A stretch of DNA of 64,000 nt, taken from Notospermus geniculatus. Its lineage: Eukaryota; Nemertea; Pilidiophora; Heteronemertea; Lineidae. The notes under the pieces were generated by a model. The model searched no databases, was not told where the DNA came from, and was given only the letters and a program-made list of their open reading frames with translations. A program made the position numbers and the translations under genes. The DNA is taken from the NCBI GenBank assembly GCA_002633025.1, contig NMRB01000104.1, positions 398,763 to 462,762 on the forward strand, in the 5' to 3' direction. Shown here one piece after another: positions 13,947-27,075 of this stretch. The first letter of the stretch is position 1. Each line of letters starts with the position of its first letter.

Positions 13947-14769
13947 TTTGATTACACTTGGTAATGTGTCCAACAAGAGACACAATGAGCATGCCATCAT
14001 GGGCAGATCAGTTGGGTACATTTCAATGCAAACAAAATTTTTTCATGGTTAATTAAAATTGATATAATGAATTTCACACTTGAAGTCACAGAACGGTACC
14101 AAGGCGAAAAAAGATGTTCCCTCCTTGTGGTTGCCATGGGAATATTCTCTACCCTCAGCAGCAGAGGGTTGTAACTCAACTACATGGCGGTGATGGATGA
14201 AATGTGATTGGGTGCTAAATCAAAGCCCAAATTCATTGCACAACTGAAGTACTGTACGCTACAGACACTTCCAGTCAGGAATTTGAAACAAAGATCAGAC
14301 AGCAGGGGCGGATCCAGGATTTGGGAAGAGAGGTGGCGCCCTGTGTTAGAAACATTGAAATCTGCAGTGAATTTCAATGATTTGCTCCAAATTTCAGAAT
14401 TTCAGTCGATTTTACAGATCTGTTGCAGTGTTGGCCAAAAGGGGAGGCAAGCGCCCGGGGTGACCCCCCCCCCCCCCNGCATGTGCCACAATTCATGGAC
14501 AAAGGCTAGGCCCCTATGTCATGTACTTGACACATGATGATGATGATGATGGGGTGATGATGATGTTGATGATGAAGCGTTATTTCAATTATTGCAGCTA
14601 CATGACGTAGAACATTGCACCCAAGATGACATAACAGGCCTAAGGGTATTTTATTCTGACAACAATGTACTTCAGCTGTTTATCAGCCAGATTGATGACA
14701 AATTTAAAAGCCTCGCACACTCATGCTTGATATTGCATGGCGGGAACGGCTGATGGTGAGCTATTTTTC

Positions 14770-15045
14770 CGCGACGTCATCGAAATTAGGTCACCATGAC
14801 GTCGATATAAAATAGCCGAATACATTGTATATCTGTAATAATTTCTACTTACGGTTCCACCAGTGCTTGCGATGATCACCAGCCGAACACATGACACGAC
14901 GATGGATGCAGAATCGGAAGCGTGAAGACGGTAATTTAGCGAAAGAAATCGACACAAAAATCAAGCCTCTTCTCCATCCTCATCCGGCGGCATTTAAACT
15001 AGTTCTCTGCCCACATGACAACTACGCGGCGTGTACGTACACGCA
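14770..15045. promoter_or_regulatory. CpG-richer patch with CRE, TATA and minus-strand donor
   Basis: Plus strand: cgacgtca near 14773, atgacgtcg at 14796-14804 and tataaaat at 14806-14813 look like a CRE-TATA promoter; the same lies at ~12898-12937 in the other allele. On the minus strand a strong donor (GGAACC|GTAAGT, exon edge 14853) closes a CpG-rich stretch up to ~15.04 kb, which could instead be a first exon. The two readings conflict and no linked exons are recognised. Confidence 0.25.
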
Positions 15046-15236
15046 TTGGAAAACAGGCCGGGGACCAGGATGTCCCCGCGGGGGGGGGCACACCAGGAGG
15101 ATGGCGGAGTTGGGGGGGGGTACCTTTTTTGTGATAAATGCTTTTACTTATAGGGAGACAAATTATTTTGTGGGCAAACACCCCAGAAGCCCATCTCTTC
15201 ACAAACTTTTGTGGCTTGTTTGAAGAGTGTCCTGAT

Positions 15237-15457
15237 CAGGGGCTAGTGGCAAAAGGGACAAAGCAGATTTTTCCTCTAAAAGGTCATTTTCCCTCTTCAA
15301 GCCAAGTTATTGCGGTGTCAGATGTGGGGAAAATGCATCTGAGAGGATGTAGATTTTCAATTTTTTATGGGGGAGGACCCCCAGACCCCCTCCAACTTCG
15401 CCCTCCAGACTCAATCAATTTTGCCCCTCTAAGCCATAAAAGCCAGTTATGCCCCTG
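15237..15457. mobile_element. Second copy of the caggggcgtagct element, reverse orientation
   Basis: It shares the internal blocks aaaaggtcattttccctctt, gatgtggggaaaatgcatct and gatgtagattttcaat with 43564-43809, read in reverse. Its ends are decayed (caggggcta and atgcccctg). A shorter relative at 35018-35127 has the ccctccagactcaa and gctacgcccct parts. Confidence 0.75.
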
Positions 15458-15604
15458 CTGATGAAAAATGAAAGGTCTGTGCCTAAAGATAATAATTTAA
15501 ATAAACATATTGTACATGGGAAAGAAGGGCAAAAATAAATTGTAAGGCCGGGAAAGAAGGGCAGTAAGTAAACTGTGAGGCCAGAACAGAGATTTATACC
15601 CATT

Positions 15605-18600
15605 TGAACATCTTACATGAAGACGCCATGGGCCAACAATGTTTACAAGTTTACAATGATATTCAATTTTATAGAAATAACTTTATTCCAACAAACAGGA
15701 CCATTAGTTCTGTGACAATTAAGATGAGAAGTAGTCCAGTAAATATTTCAAGGCAATTCCCACACTGTTTTTGGCACTATTGGCCTTTACACAATCATTC
15801 AACAAAGCATGGCACAATGCCCTTATGTATTAGCTGTCTCGGAAAAAATTTTCTCAGCACCTGCTCCTCACAACAATTTTCTACACAAAAGATCAAAGCT
15901 TGATAATAACAGGTCCGGCAATTTTGGCAACAGTACAAAAATAAATTGGTTGTACATACAACTGTAATGCCATTTGCAAATGTCAAACAATTAAGGGAAC
16001 AATTGTTTTTTTCCATGATGACAAGGCCAGTAAAAACATTTTTTCAAGCAATGTAACATTAACCATTTAAATCTGAATAAATAACTAGAATATTTGCATA
16101 GAATAATCTGTATACAGTTTCTACATGTAATCAGTCATTAGCAACAATAGCCAAACTGCATCCGAAAGGTTTTCATTATGCCAAATAATGTTGGTATGCC
16201 CATGCAGCAGCAGGCCTTTCCTTTTGAGGCGCGCTAAAATGTGCATGTGCTTCGCAAACAATAGAATTTCTATTGTTTGCAAGGCACATGCACATTTTAG
16301 CGCGCCTCAAAAGGAAAGGCCTGCAGCAGCTGGCACCCTTGTGATGTAACATTGTTCTCATGATCATAGTCTCCCCAGATGAATAGCTAATGTTTTAGTC
16401 ATGTATCACCCACATGGTTGAATATTGTTGCTGTCTGACAATGCTAATGCCTCCACTTCTATCCACTTAGGTGCCAGGCTGTCAGAAACATTGGAAATGC
16501 AATTCCTGTCAATTTATACTGTATGTAAAATCAATCCTTTCAAGTGGATTTCCATTTTGAAAATTTTGTGACAGCGTCATAATTGTATAGTATCATTACA
16601 AAGATACAAGCAATTAACTGGTTGCTCATTTCAACCATCGCAACCTTTGCTAGTGAGGTGTGGCCATGAAAAAAAGAGCCTGAATTTTCATGATTCTACA
16701 GTATATCATCAACAGACGTCAGAGATGTCCTTCTAACATGAAATGTCCCAGCTCCTGTGGAGGTGCCCACTATGGCATATTCTACTGAAATACTACCATG
16801 AGGTTTAAGATTCAATACTTTAAATCACCGGGTAATACATGTTCCATATAAATGAATGCCATCTCACAACAAGCATGAATTGAGATACGGTAACCCATCT
16901 TTTGATTATTTCCTCAACGGAAATAGTGAACGTTTTAGTCCCATCCTATTGCACACCATCATAAACGATAGGAGAAATATGTCATTTTCTCGACCGAATA
17001 ATTTTCTCCATTAATGTAAAGGTAGAGACATCAAACCAGCCTGTGTCATCATCATCATGACCTTCTAGCAAAAACATGTGACCTTGGATGATGTGCAACC
17101 TTGACACTGGTTATAAATGCAAACTCTTTATTCACACTACTTACATGACCTAATACACCCGAAGGCCTTCTTGAAGAAAAAATCTATTATATAGAATAAT
17201 CAGTCTATCACAATAAATAAAATAATATCCTCTCAGCCGCTTGCAGACTATTTACAATATATACAATCAATTTGTCAACAAGATCACTTACAAGTTCACT
17301 TTGAACTGACAATCTGCAGTCAGTATGAGGGCAATTTTTGTATTGCATAAGCAGGGGTACATTTCTCTGTGCCATTTTATTACACTATTTTGATCAAATC
17401 GTTACCATAATACGCACCAATCAGCTATGATACTGAAGAAGACTGAAAGTTTTTCTCGTGTTATCGAGGCAGGGGGTTTGCAGCAAGTACCGGTACGTGT
17501 ACCTTCAACTCATTACTAAGATTTTGAATCAAGAGCCACCTATATGGCATCCTTTTAAATGGCAAGGTGGCACATGCCTGAAAATTTGCATATGATAATG
17601 CTTGACTGAATGAATCAAATGACATCAGTACACATCAAATCCTGAATAATGGGATGACAAAAATAAATCTATCCAATTGTATATTTACAGCCAACAAATG
17701 TGTAACAAAGATGCAAAATTTTAAGATATGGTAAGGAATCTTACATCACTCTGACTACTTGATCAAAATTTTACAAACAAGTGATGCTTCAACAATGAAT
17801 TCTCATGAAATAAATCTATGGGAAAAAAATGAAAGAAAAGGAATTTCTTCATTGACAAAGCAGTTCTTGTCAAACCTTCTGATTGACTTCTTTGTGATCA
17901 ACAAAACATAGACCCAACCTGGTGTCCAAATAAACAAATGAACTCAAGTAAACAAATCAAATGGTTTTTGGAGAAGTTCTCACAGACGTGCAGAATGCAA
18001 TTACAGGTTGACAAGTCATTCTACATACATATCAAAGTGCTCTTTTTACGAAATCTCAAATCAATAATATTTCAGCAAAGATGTGAAAGTGCCATGCATC
18101 AAAACACCATTCAGAACATCATGTTCATTATTCATCTTGGATGTCAAAATTACTGACCTTGATTTATACACATTCATGACCCACAGGTCATCCCACATAA
18201 TCAATTTACTATCAATTTTAAATCTGATGTAAGCAGTTAAATACAAGCACAAACATGGCCCTTGGAACCCTTCTGACTCTGAAATTTCAATATATTATCT
18301 GATTATAAAACAAACTTGAACATTTTCTGAGAGATCATCCAAGAACATGGAGCCCCATTTGGCCTCAATTGTCATGGCAACCTGTTTTCACCTTTCTACT
18401 TTCATTCAGTTTTTCATCAAATACAAACTCAAATTGAATAAGAAATGAAATGGAATTAAAAACAAAACAGTTACAGGATTTTCCTCAGAAAGAACGATGC
18501 CGACATTCCAGTAATACCTCAAGTTCGTCACATCAATTTCCTCATGAAAAATACATGTAAACATTACTTTGACTTGTGTTCCAACAACCACAGAGTTCAA

Positions 18601-18748
18601 ACAATAACTGTTCCCAGTAAACAGCCCAAAGAATCTCCATTCTTTGATATTCTTTCCAAACAATCATATTTATCCCAATAGTAGCAACCACCCGCAGCTA
18701 CAGCTTTCATTTCCACCTCAGCACTGCTTTCAACTCCTTCCTCGGCAG
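15605..18748 (-). other. Probable SFMBT 3'UTR and downstream flank
   Basis: The 3.1 kb downstream of the SFMBT stop is AT-rich, has no believable ORF and carries no unmerged copy, unlike the DNA below 15.4 kb. Possible minus-strand AATAAA signals read as tttatt at 17127-17132 and 15682-15687, so the transcript could be ~1.6 or ~3.1 kb beyond the stop. The end cannot be fixed without RNA data. The 16.2 kb hairpin lies inside the longer version. Confidence 0.4.
16204..16328. repeat. Near-perfect 60-bp inverted repeat (hairpin)
   Basis: The left arm (about 16205-16265) reads gcagcaggcctttcctttt onward. The right arm (about 16266-16326) is its reverse complement with two or three mismatches, and there is essentially no loop. 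The arms contain ggcgcgc. A foldback or MITE-like element is most likely. It lies in the possible SFMBT 3'UTR, where transcription would give a ~60-bp RNA duplex. Confidence 0.85.
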
Positions 18749-21700
18749 TCATTTGGCAAACTGTTCATAAAATGCTATTTTGACTCTCTCGATATGATGA
18801 CATAACTTGATCGCTGGTCCCAGTTTGAGTTCCATGTGCTCTTGGACTGCTGGCAGTGTGAGGAGAAGTAAGGCTTGGCCATCAATCTCCTGAAAAAGAA
18901 GCATACGTTTGTACATACAGGTATGAACCTAACTTCAACCTAAGACAGATGATGATTACAATACGGCATCTCCTTTGGAAAAGGACAAAACCTACTTTGA
19001 AGCAGGGTGAGAAATTAGTTTCTGCAAAGGAAGTAAGTCCTCCCACTGAACTTACGTGATCCCTAAACAGCCTGGCAAGGCTAGCACAGTCAGTATCTTT
19101 GATGAAAGTCACAACATCATCGACGCTCCACTCCAATGGGTTGCTGTCAAGGCACAGGCGATCCTCAGGCTTCACCGGCTGTAAAGAGACAGATGGAATG
19201 AGAAAAGTTTTCAATTATAGCAAAACAAACGTAGGCCTAGCGGGCATACCAGAATTTTGATAGATACAAACTACCACTTCCAATAAGAACTTACCTTAAA
19301 TGGAGTTTGCATGGACACTGGTTTTGGCGGTGGGATATCATTCTTCGATAACATGATCTTCTTATGTGTCTTACGCTCGAAAGAGAACTTGGGTAATTTA
19401 GCACCACGTGTCTTGATCCCTGACGGCGGGGCAACGTGTCGTACATATCGACGTTTTTTCCGCACTGGACCGTCACCGTCCCTGGAAGCACCACTGTTCG
19501 TCATCTCCTTACTCTCTGTACTCCTTTGATCATCATCCTTCCCATCATCATTCTCCTCGCTATCACTCGGTTTCTTTTTCAGCATTAAGTTCATACGCCT
19601 CTTTTTTCGCCGTCTCCCGATTTTCTTGGCACCAGATTCAACGATGTTGCTGTGTCCACCTGGTGGTCGTCCTATTTTTCGTTTCTTCTTTTTACCATAA
19701 AACTGAGCTGTACAAGACAAAGAGCAAACATGGAAAATTTCTCAACTGAGAACGCCGAGACATCACACATCACCAACTCATCATATCATTTCAACTAGAA
19801 ATATCATTTAGAACTGATTTATAGTCATCTATTTTTAACAAGGTAAATGCCCCACAGAGGTCTACTTACTGTATTTTGTTTTAGTGAGCTGTGAACAGTT
19901 TTCAGGGCACCGACCATCAACGAAATGAGGACTGAATAAGTTCGGACAGCATTCCAACTTGATGCAGACTTGACGACAGAATTCCTCAATCTGGTCTGCC
20001 GATTTGCATATTTCAACAGTCGCACGATAACTTTTCCCTTTGTATCTACACAGAAATGAAAAAGAGGAAACTAGGTCAAGAAAAGCTCTGGCAAATCTCA
20101 GCTAAGTTGCATTATAAACACCACATACAGAACATTTTACACCATGAATATAAGACAACACCAGCTGTTTTCTCACACTTACTTTGCTTTTAGCACCTGT
20201 TGATGCATGTTGGGATTGGGCTCACCCTCCAGCTGCAACTCACGCAAAACTCGACTAGACTTGTACGCAACATTGATCAACATGGACAACACTTCTTTCA
20301 GAACAAGTATCACAGGGCCAGGACCAACACACTTTGGTAACTCAGCTATCCGCCCCTTGCTAAGGAATGGACCAGAGAAACACCGGTGGTTGTAGTAAAT
20401 TTTTGGACAGAGGGATCCACCTCCAACTGAAACATGATGAAAACGAACAGTTTTCAAGAATGAATGATTTTGCCGCTAAAAATGGACTGAATAAAATGTA
20501 GATCAGTAGATCAATAGTATACCGACAGATATCTTTCGTATTTACATAGATACCTTTGATTATTACAAAGATTTATCCAACTGATAATCAGAGCATAGGT
20601 TTACAGAATATAGCCTGCACTATTTTGCAGTTTTCATGCAAAGCAAGATGGAACTTGATTAGATCAAACAGTAGGCCTATTACTCCAGAACTCCATGTGT
20701 CCATAAAAATTATATGGAATGAGAAAAGGAAATTTTTAACTCCCGATGTCCAGATTAAAGATATCAACTAGGAAATTTCTGTCATGGTATTTGAGGAATA
20801 AGATATTCCTCTTCCTGGGCATCAACTAATTCAGAGCACCTTTTACAGCGAATGAAATTGAAATGGACTTACCTGAGGAATCCCCATTCCGCATCATAGA
20901 GAAAGCTGCAGAGCGGAACTCCTCTGGTGTATCACCAAAAGGCCTTCTGAAATAGTAAATTAGAGAGCTATACAACCACATATACATGAGGAACAGCCTG
21001 TACTTTTCGTCCAACACATGCAAATCCGTCCCTAAAGGACGTCACAAGTTCTTAAAACTTACTCAGGCTGGACAACAGCAACCCGTTTCTTCCGTCCCTT
21101 CCTGAATCCAGAGATCTTCGGAGGCTTCAGTGGATAGCTATTACTCTCGCACCAGCCGACGGGAAATATATCTTGTGACTCAACATCAACGATATGATTG
21201 GCCACCAGTTTCGTCGAGTTATCCAAATGTATCCACATTAGGCGGTCAATGATTTTTGTGATGGTGGCTGCACAGATCTGGTAGGGATGTGATGGATTTA
21301 TTGCTTCTAGTTTCATTCCGCGTTTGAACTCATGTGCAGGAGTCTCCTGAAAAAAACAAAATGAACGAAATATAGCAGAGATCATGTAATATGTCCATGT
21401 TATTTCATCTAAGCAATGTTAGGGGTGAAGACATGCTAAAGAGAGAATGTATTTGGAGTAAAGTATGATTTTATACTCACAGCAGTAAATGCATTTTCAG
21501 GAGCCGGCTCTGCTCTGCAATGTTCACAATAATCTGCCCAATCAAAGTCTTGTTTATTCCAACCACCGGGCACCGTCAGACGAATCCCTTTCCATGAGCA
21601 CCATTGGATTGGGAAAATATTTGGTGAGTTGGCATGGCAACAGACTTTGACACTTTTTCTCTCCTCCCCTTCACGAAGATCATCAATCTCAACAATGAAG

Positions 21701-24606
21701 TAATACTCGTTGATTATCTCAATAACAGTCCCAGCACAAAACTGTGTTTGATTTTCTGGATTCAGAACCTCCAGTTTCCAACTTTTCTTGAACTTGTGCA
21801 CAGGTATTTCCTCCTGATCCTGCAACAGAACATAAAAGGATTATCAACCTCATTTCCACTTGATGCTTCCGCTTTCATGCATGGAATACCGTAATGGTCA
21901 CCCTTCTGGAGAGATGTTAGAAATTCTAACTTACCTTGAAAATATCCAAAGGAGGTTTGAAGTCTTCTGACTCCTTCATGGCACTCTGAAGAATCTCGGA
22001 CCACTCAGCATAGTTTGTGTGTTCCCCTTTGATCACTAGAAACAGACAGTTCTTTTTAAGATTCTCAATCCCCATAAACTTCTGCGCCAAACTCAAAACA
22101 GTGAAGTAAGAAGCTTCACTTTTCAACCGATCTGCATTCCCTTTCATGGTTCGTTTACACAGCCCTGTGTTTACAATGTGTCCCAAACGGTAAGAACAAC
22201 CACTCTACTGTATTAGCCATTAAAAGTTACTCACCGTCAGGTGGTCGGTAAATGCACTCATTGTCCTGCGCCCAGCCAACCGGATGCAACCGAGTATGAA
22301 GATAGAACAACCAGAAATCATGCGCTGCAGAATCTGTGCCCTCGTATCTCATCAAGAGACGTCCACCAATGTTTTCAAGGATTTTCACAATCCACACAGA
22401 CTGGGGATGAAGCTCATCCTGGATTTCCAATCTCATGCCTTGTTTCATTTGATCCACTGGAGTGGTGCCCGTTTTCTGGAATATAGCAAAACAATCAACT
22501 AATCTGAAGTAAGTAAAGAATGTACATGGACTGCGGAGACAGAAGTGTGCAAGCCTGCAGCACGTTTGATGCCAGTTCACACATTTTCTAGCACTAAAGA
22601 ATGCCACAATAGGCATCCATGGCATTATTGTCTCTATAGTACTATGCAAGGTTCAATTGTTTGCAGCATAACAAGGAGTCACTAGAAATAGGGTGCTGCC
22701 ACCTACCTTATCCAGGAGATATGAAGGTGCTGTCCTAGCCCCAGTCAATGTCTTCACCAAAAATTCTTTCCAGTTATCGTATTTGTATTTGATAGCTGAA
22801 AAAGAAAGCACTGGTTATAATGCATGACAGTGAACTGTTACACGGTGAAATAATGGCAAGAACTGTAGAACAGCTTGGAAGACATTTTCAAAGAAGCATA
22901 AAAAATGGATCTCGCTGAACATCACCAACTGCCTCTTACCTTCAGGAGGTTGAAGTCTCTTCCCATTGGCTGCACACCAACCAATCGGATGCATGTCTGC
23001 AGTTAGTACGTCAGACCAGAAATCAGCGCTGTTATCTTCTCCGTAACCATCATAACGTAACAGCAGCAACGGCCCACACGTCATGATAATGGAAGCTACC
23101 CAGTAAGTGTCAGCATTCGATTTATTCGCCACTTCCAGCTTCATACCCTTCAGGAAACCACTCTGAAGACTGTTTTCTACATGTCTGAATGACGTTGGTG
23201 GAGCTGCGACAGCACCGGTTTCGACCAAGTATTCCTCCCAGACAAATTCGCTGTTGTCATATGCGATAGGGATGTCAACATCTTCTGAAACAGACAGCAA
23301 TATGAAGATAATGCCTGAATCAGCTGAGGGATGAATGGCTCACCAAACTGTTTTCTTGTGACATCATGTGACTAGTTTTGCTACAAAGGGTCACATTTGT
23401 TGAATGTAGCCCCCCCCCCACCCATTGGAAACTTAGACCAGGACTGTGCTCACCTTCAATAACAGTAGAGGGGTCCTGTTTTATCACGGGTGAATCGTCT
23501 GTGTCCATAGCTTCTTGTTTGATATCTTTCTGAGTCATCTGTGACCCCGTACCAAGCAAAAAAACATCATGTTGTTCGGACAGGGCCTGTACAGACGACT
23601 TCAGATTCATCGGGGCATCATCAGTGCTGGTGCTTGGCAAAGCATCTAGTTCTTTTTTCACTGGAGATGGTGTCTGGTGGCTCAGAAGAGGATCAGGTTG
23701 TTTGGGGCTGAGAGGTCTCAGCAATGGCGGTGGACCAGCAGGGACAGATGGAGGGTTGGTCGTCACAACTGGAGACTTCACAGGCATTGGGATGTTCTGC
23801 TGAAGTGACGCTTGACTCTGATGTGGAACTTTTGGTATGTTGATACATGGCACTCGAGGAATCATTTTCGGAGGCGCTGACATCATTGGTGCACTTGCAG
23901 TCGTATTTTGGGCTGTGACAGTTACCATGGGTGGAGAAAATGCCGAACCACTAGCTGTTGATGTCAAGGTGTGGGTCGGTTGAGGAACAGTCGGAATCTT
24001 CAAGGATTGGAAAGAAGACGTCGGAGCTGTAGCAAGAATCGGTTGCCCGTGTGGATTCTGCAATAACACGGCCGGCGGCATTTGATTCTTGAGCATCTGT
24101 TGTGACTGCTGGGTTGGTATAAGTTGAAATCTTGGTTGGTTTAGACTGGCTCCTGTGCTGGCTTGGGTCTGTGGTATCGCAAGAAACTGGAGTGGTAGCA
24201 GTTGCTGGTAGGGTTGTGAATTCACTGGGATGTTGGTGCTACTCTGAATAGCTGTGCCAGCCACATTTGTTGGATTCTGGACACTGACTGAAGACTGGAT
24301 CGGATTGACACCACCAGCCATGGCTTGCTTCATCCCAGGAACAGTCTGAATCGCACTTGCAGTCCCGGAGACTGAGAGTGGGCCCCGGCATCCTTGGATA
24401 CGACTGGTCATGGGTTGTATAAGCACAGGACTCCTTGGAACCAGCTGTGGTTGTGATATCGCTGGGCTTCTCGCAGGAACTGACATCGAACCAACATTCT
24501 GACTCAAAGTGGATTTGTTCACAACTGGTATGTTCAGACTTGGAATGGTCAATGGCGTTGGCATGGGCCTCTTTGCGGGTCCCTCACTAGGATTTTTGTT
24601 CGCCAT
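18749..24606 (-). CDS. SFMBT1: SFMBT: Scm-like protein with four MBT domains, complete 13-exon coding region
   Basis: Polycomb-group chromatin reader. I built 13 coding exons with GT-AG borders and matching phases: 24606-23454, 23284-22940, 22795-22707, 22475-22235, 22035-21935, 21819-21481, 21346-21063, 20946-20873, 20426-20183, 20045-19870, 19707-19295, 19178-19056, 18889-18749. They sum to 3,723 nt, i.e. 1,240 aa plus stop. Residues 1-384 are a Pro/Ser/Gln/Thr-rich, probably disordered region with no Cys-pair zinc finger. MBT1 is ~397-499, MBT2 ~500-609, MBT3 ~610-735, MBT4 ~736-850; they end in HPIGWC, HPVGWA, FPIQWC and FPVGWC. A SLED-type domain (~876-1017, with ECCPNLFSP and [12 protein letters not shown]) follows, then a basic stretch with an AT-hook-like GRPPGG and KKKKRK/RRRKKRR clusters. 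A SAM domain (~1157-1225) precedes the end at FAK-stop. Known from the family: MBT repeats bind low-methylated lysines; fly dSfmbt pairs with Pho, and human SFMBT1 works with LSD1/CoREST. Exon 1 extends upstream to an acceptor at 24746 as 5'UTR. Vertebrates have two paralogues; the STIMATE neighbour favours the SFMBT1 locus. Confidence 0.95.
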
Positions 24607-24745
24607 AGTAGGAGTCCTTGCAGTGATATTCAGTCAGATTCAGCAAGCTGGTCAAAAGACAATATTGTGGTAACACACCTCTGGTCGGTTGATATTGCTG
24701 TAATGATCACATTCTTGTGAAGCAATGTCCGTCTCGAGTTCAGAC

Positions 24746-26289
24746 CTGAAAAAAAATGGAAATGACCTCATTGGAGTTAATGGATTTCTGACTCACAATA
24801 ATGAAGGATGAGAAGAAACATGTTTTAGAATTATTCAACATGTTCAATGATGCAAAAGGGTGAAAAGGAAAGCAAGTGGGAAGAATTTGGGGTGAAATGG
24901 GAAAGGGCCTGATTACTTGGAAGAGAAAAGGGCAAAATGGGAATTAATCTTCCACAATAGGCTCCTGGTCTTCAATTTACTTCATCAAGAAAAAGACCAA
25001 TGATGTTGACACCCACTAAAATGTACTGCAACCCAACAAGGAAGATACCAGGGTGCTGAACATGTAACCATGGCAACCTGTGAGATGATACCTAAATATC
25101 TGGGACTCAAATGAAATTGAATTAAACTCACATTGTGAATTTAGAGAGGAATACATAGCATCTCAGATCAATGAGAAAGTATAAATTGTTATTGTAGACA
25201 AGTTGCAAATGTTTTTCCTCATTTTCTGAGTTCTCAGACATATTGAAAATAAAATGTTTGGTGGTGATGCACTGACATGACTGATGGGAGTCAGAAGCAG
25301 AAATGTGATGCATTGATGCATATCACCAGATGGTAGAATGTCTTGGGTACTGGCAAGACATCAATCTGTCAAACTTATGCCAAACAATGTTGGCACTGTC
25401 TGGACTGCCTCTGATTCTGAAAGAAATCGAGTCAATGCAGTACACCGTATCAAATCAAATGTCATCAAACAATGTCCAAGATAAATCAAGTTTTCAGGCA
25501 CAAGTATAATATAGTACCAGCAGTACGTACCAATTTAAACATACTATCAGATTTTCAAACATTTAAAATGCATTTTAGCATTTAAATTAAAAATGCTTGA
25601 GAATATTTTTTTTGAGATGGGATGCAGCTAGACTAAGATCAGACAAAGTCTGACAGAAGACAGGCCTGAGATTTCTATCATGATCATGTGGTACGGTAAT
25701 GCTGTAGGCCCTATTGTTCTCTAACTGTTGTTGGGGAAATCCCAAGGTTATTCAAAACAAACAGCCTAGTCATGCACTTCCCCCTTTAACACGTTAAACT
25801 GGAAGGCCTGCAGGTACGTAGGTTTTTTTGTAAACAGCAGCCTTTCTTCCTTCAGTTTTAATACAATTTTACAATGTACTATATAAATAATAAAAGTCAT
25901 CTCCGATATTTGCAATTTTCGACCCCACACCGGGGTCTTCTTCAGGAACTTCCAAGTCAAAATCCCAGAAGTGAGGAACCCCTGAAAAATTACGAATGCA
26001 TGAAAAGTTCAGATTGACCAAATGAGCAGAGCAAACACTAGGCCCCATAAGGTAAGCTAATTACAAAGAGGAGACCTGTACCGTGGTATATAAAAAGCAG
26101 CTCTTCTTTTTTTGTGTCACACTGTGTGTCGGTTTTCGTGCTTATTTTGGATTCAGTTTTAAAAAGTATTATAAGGCCAATGAAAAGGTCTAAATAAAAT
26201 CAAGTGCATCCCCCTTTCTACCCAGGGGGCAAAACCCCATTTTTGGCAAAAGCAGGGACCGGCTGCTGTAAAAGAGGCCACCCCCTCAT
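24746..26289 (-). other. SFMBT 5' intron, upstream part
   Basis: The acceptor of the first coding exon is at 24746-24747. Beyond it lies AT-rich DNA with no open exon-like frames. It continues through the minisatellite to the presumed promoter near 28.2 kb. Confidence 0.5.
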
Positions 26290-26935
26290 AATGTGTTCAG
26301 TGGTAGTGGTAGGGGTCTGATAACATCCATACTTAGGTTGTTGAGGATGCCCATTTCGATTGTGCAATGACCTTGATGATCATAGGTCAAGGTCAAACTT
26401 GACAATATGAAATATCTCTGCCTGTGGTAGCGATAGAGACATGATATGACCCATACTTTAGGGTATTGAGGATACCCATTTCGATTATGCAATGACCTTG
26501 ATTATCAGAGGTCAAGGTCAAACTTGATAATTTGAAATTTCTCTGCCTGTGGTAGAGATAGAGACATGATATCCCCATCCTTAAGTTATTGAGGATGCCC
26601 ATTTCGATTATGCAATTACCTTGATGATCAGAGGTCAAGGTCAAGGTCAAACTTCAAAAATATGAAATATCTCTGCCTGTGGTAGAGATACATGTAGAGA
26701 GATGGTATGACCCATACTTAGGTTATTGATGATGCCCATTTCGATTATGCAATGAACTCGATGAACAGAGGTCAAGGTCAAGGGTCAAACTTGACAATTT
26801 GAAATATCTCTGCCTGTGGTAGGTAGAGGCATGATATCAGCAACTTAGGTTATTGAGAATCCCTATTTCGATTATGCAGCGGCCTTGATGATCAGATATC
26901 CAGGTCAAGGTCAAGGTCAACCATGGGATGATCAG
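26290..26935. repeat. Minisatellite, about five ~130-bp units with AGGTCA half sites
   Basis: Units share ggatgcccatttcgattatg, aggtcaaggtcaaactt and aatatctctgcctgtggtag. The aggtcaaggtca core occurs near 26384, 26509, 26632, 26769 and 26902, so spacing is ~123-137 bp. It lies in the SFMBT upstream intron. TCAAGGTCA is the monomer response element of the ERR and NR5A (SF-1/FTZ-F1) orphan receptors. Confidence 0.85.
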
Positions 26936-26984
26936 TTATTGGCATGAGATCAAGTTTTGTGGGATTCATCGTAATTCAGCATCA

Positions 26985-27075
26985 ATCAAGGTATCCTGAT
27001 CTCTTTCAATGTATCCTGATCTTTATCAATGTCTGATCTCTATCATTATCAATGTATCTTGATCTCTATCAATCG
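26985..27075. repeat. Short tandem repeat, about 20-bp unit
   Basis: Four or five units of tcaatgtatcctgatctctt with variation, directly following the 130-bp minisatellite. Confidence 0.7.

Larger units (their letters stand above)
11058..14865. repeat. ~1.9-kb direct duplication around an N (12984), probable alleles
   Basis: Copy A 11058-12983 and copy B 12985-14865 start aaggatcaccttgaatatta and end acttacggttcca. A second N (14478) in copy B sits in a poly-C run at the place where copy A has ~65 more bases (12541-12606), so it is a small unresolved gap. Differences are scattered SNPs and indels. Confidence 0.9.

Noticed and set aside
16204-16328. A microRNA precursor
   Set aside because: The stem is about 60 bp with no loop and hardly any mismatch, unlike animal pre-miRNAs; a foldback element is simpler.
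19825-20025. Minus-strand frame [10 protein letters not shown]... as a separate protein
   Set aside because: It overlaps SFMBT exon 10 in the wrong frame; the in-phase frame gives the SLED sequence [19 protein letters not shown].
26290-27075. CRISPR-like array
   Set aside because: The genome is eukaryotic and units are diverged 130-bp tandem repeats without unique spacers.
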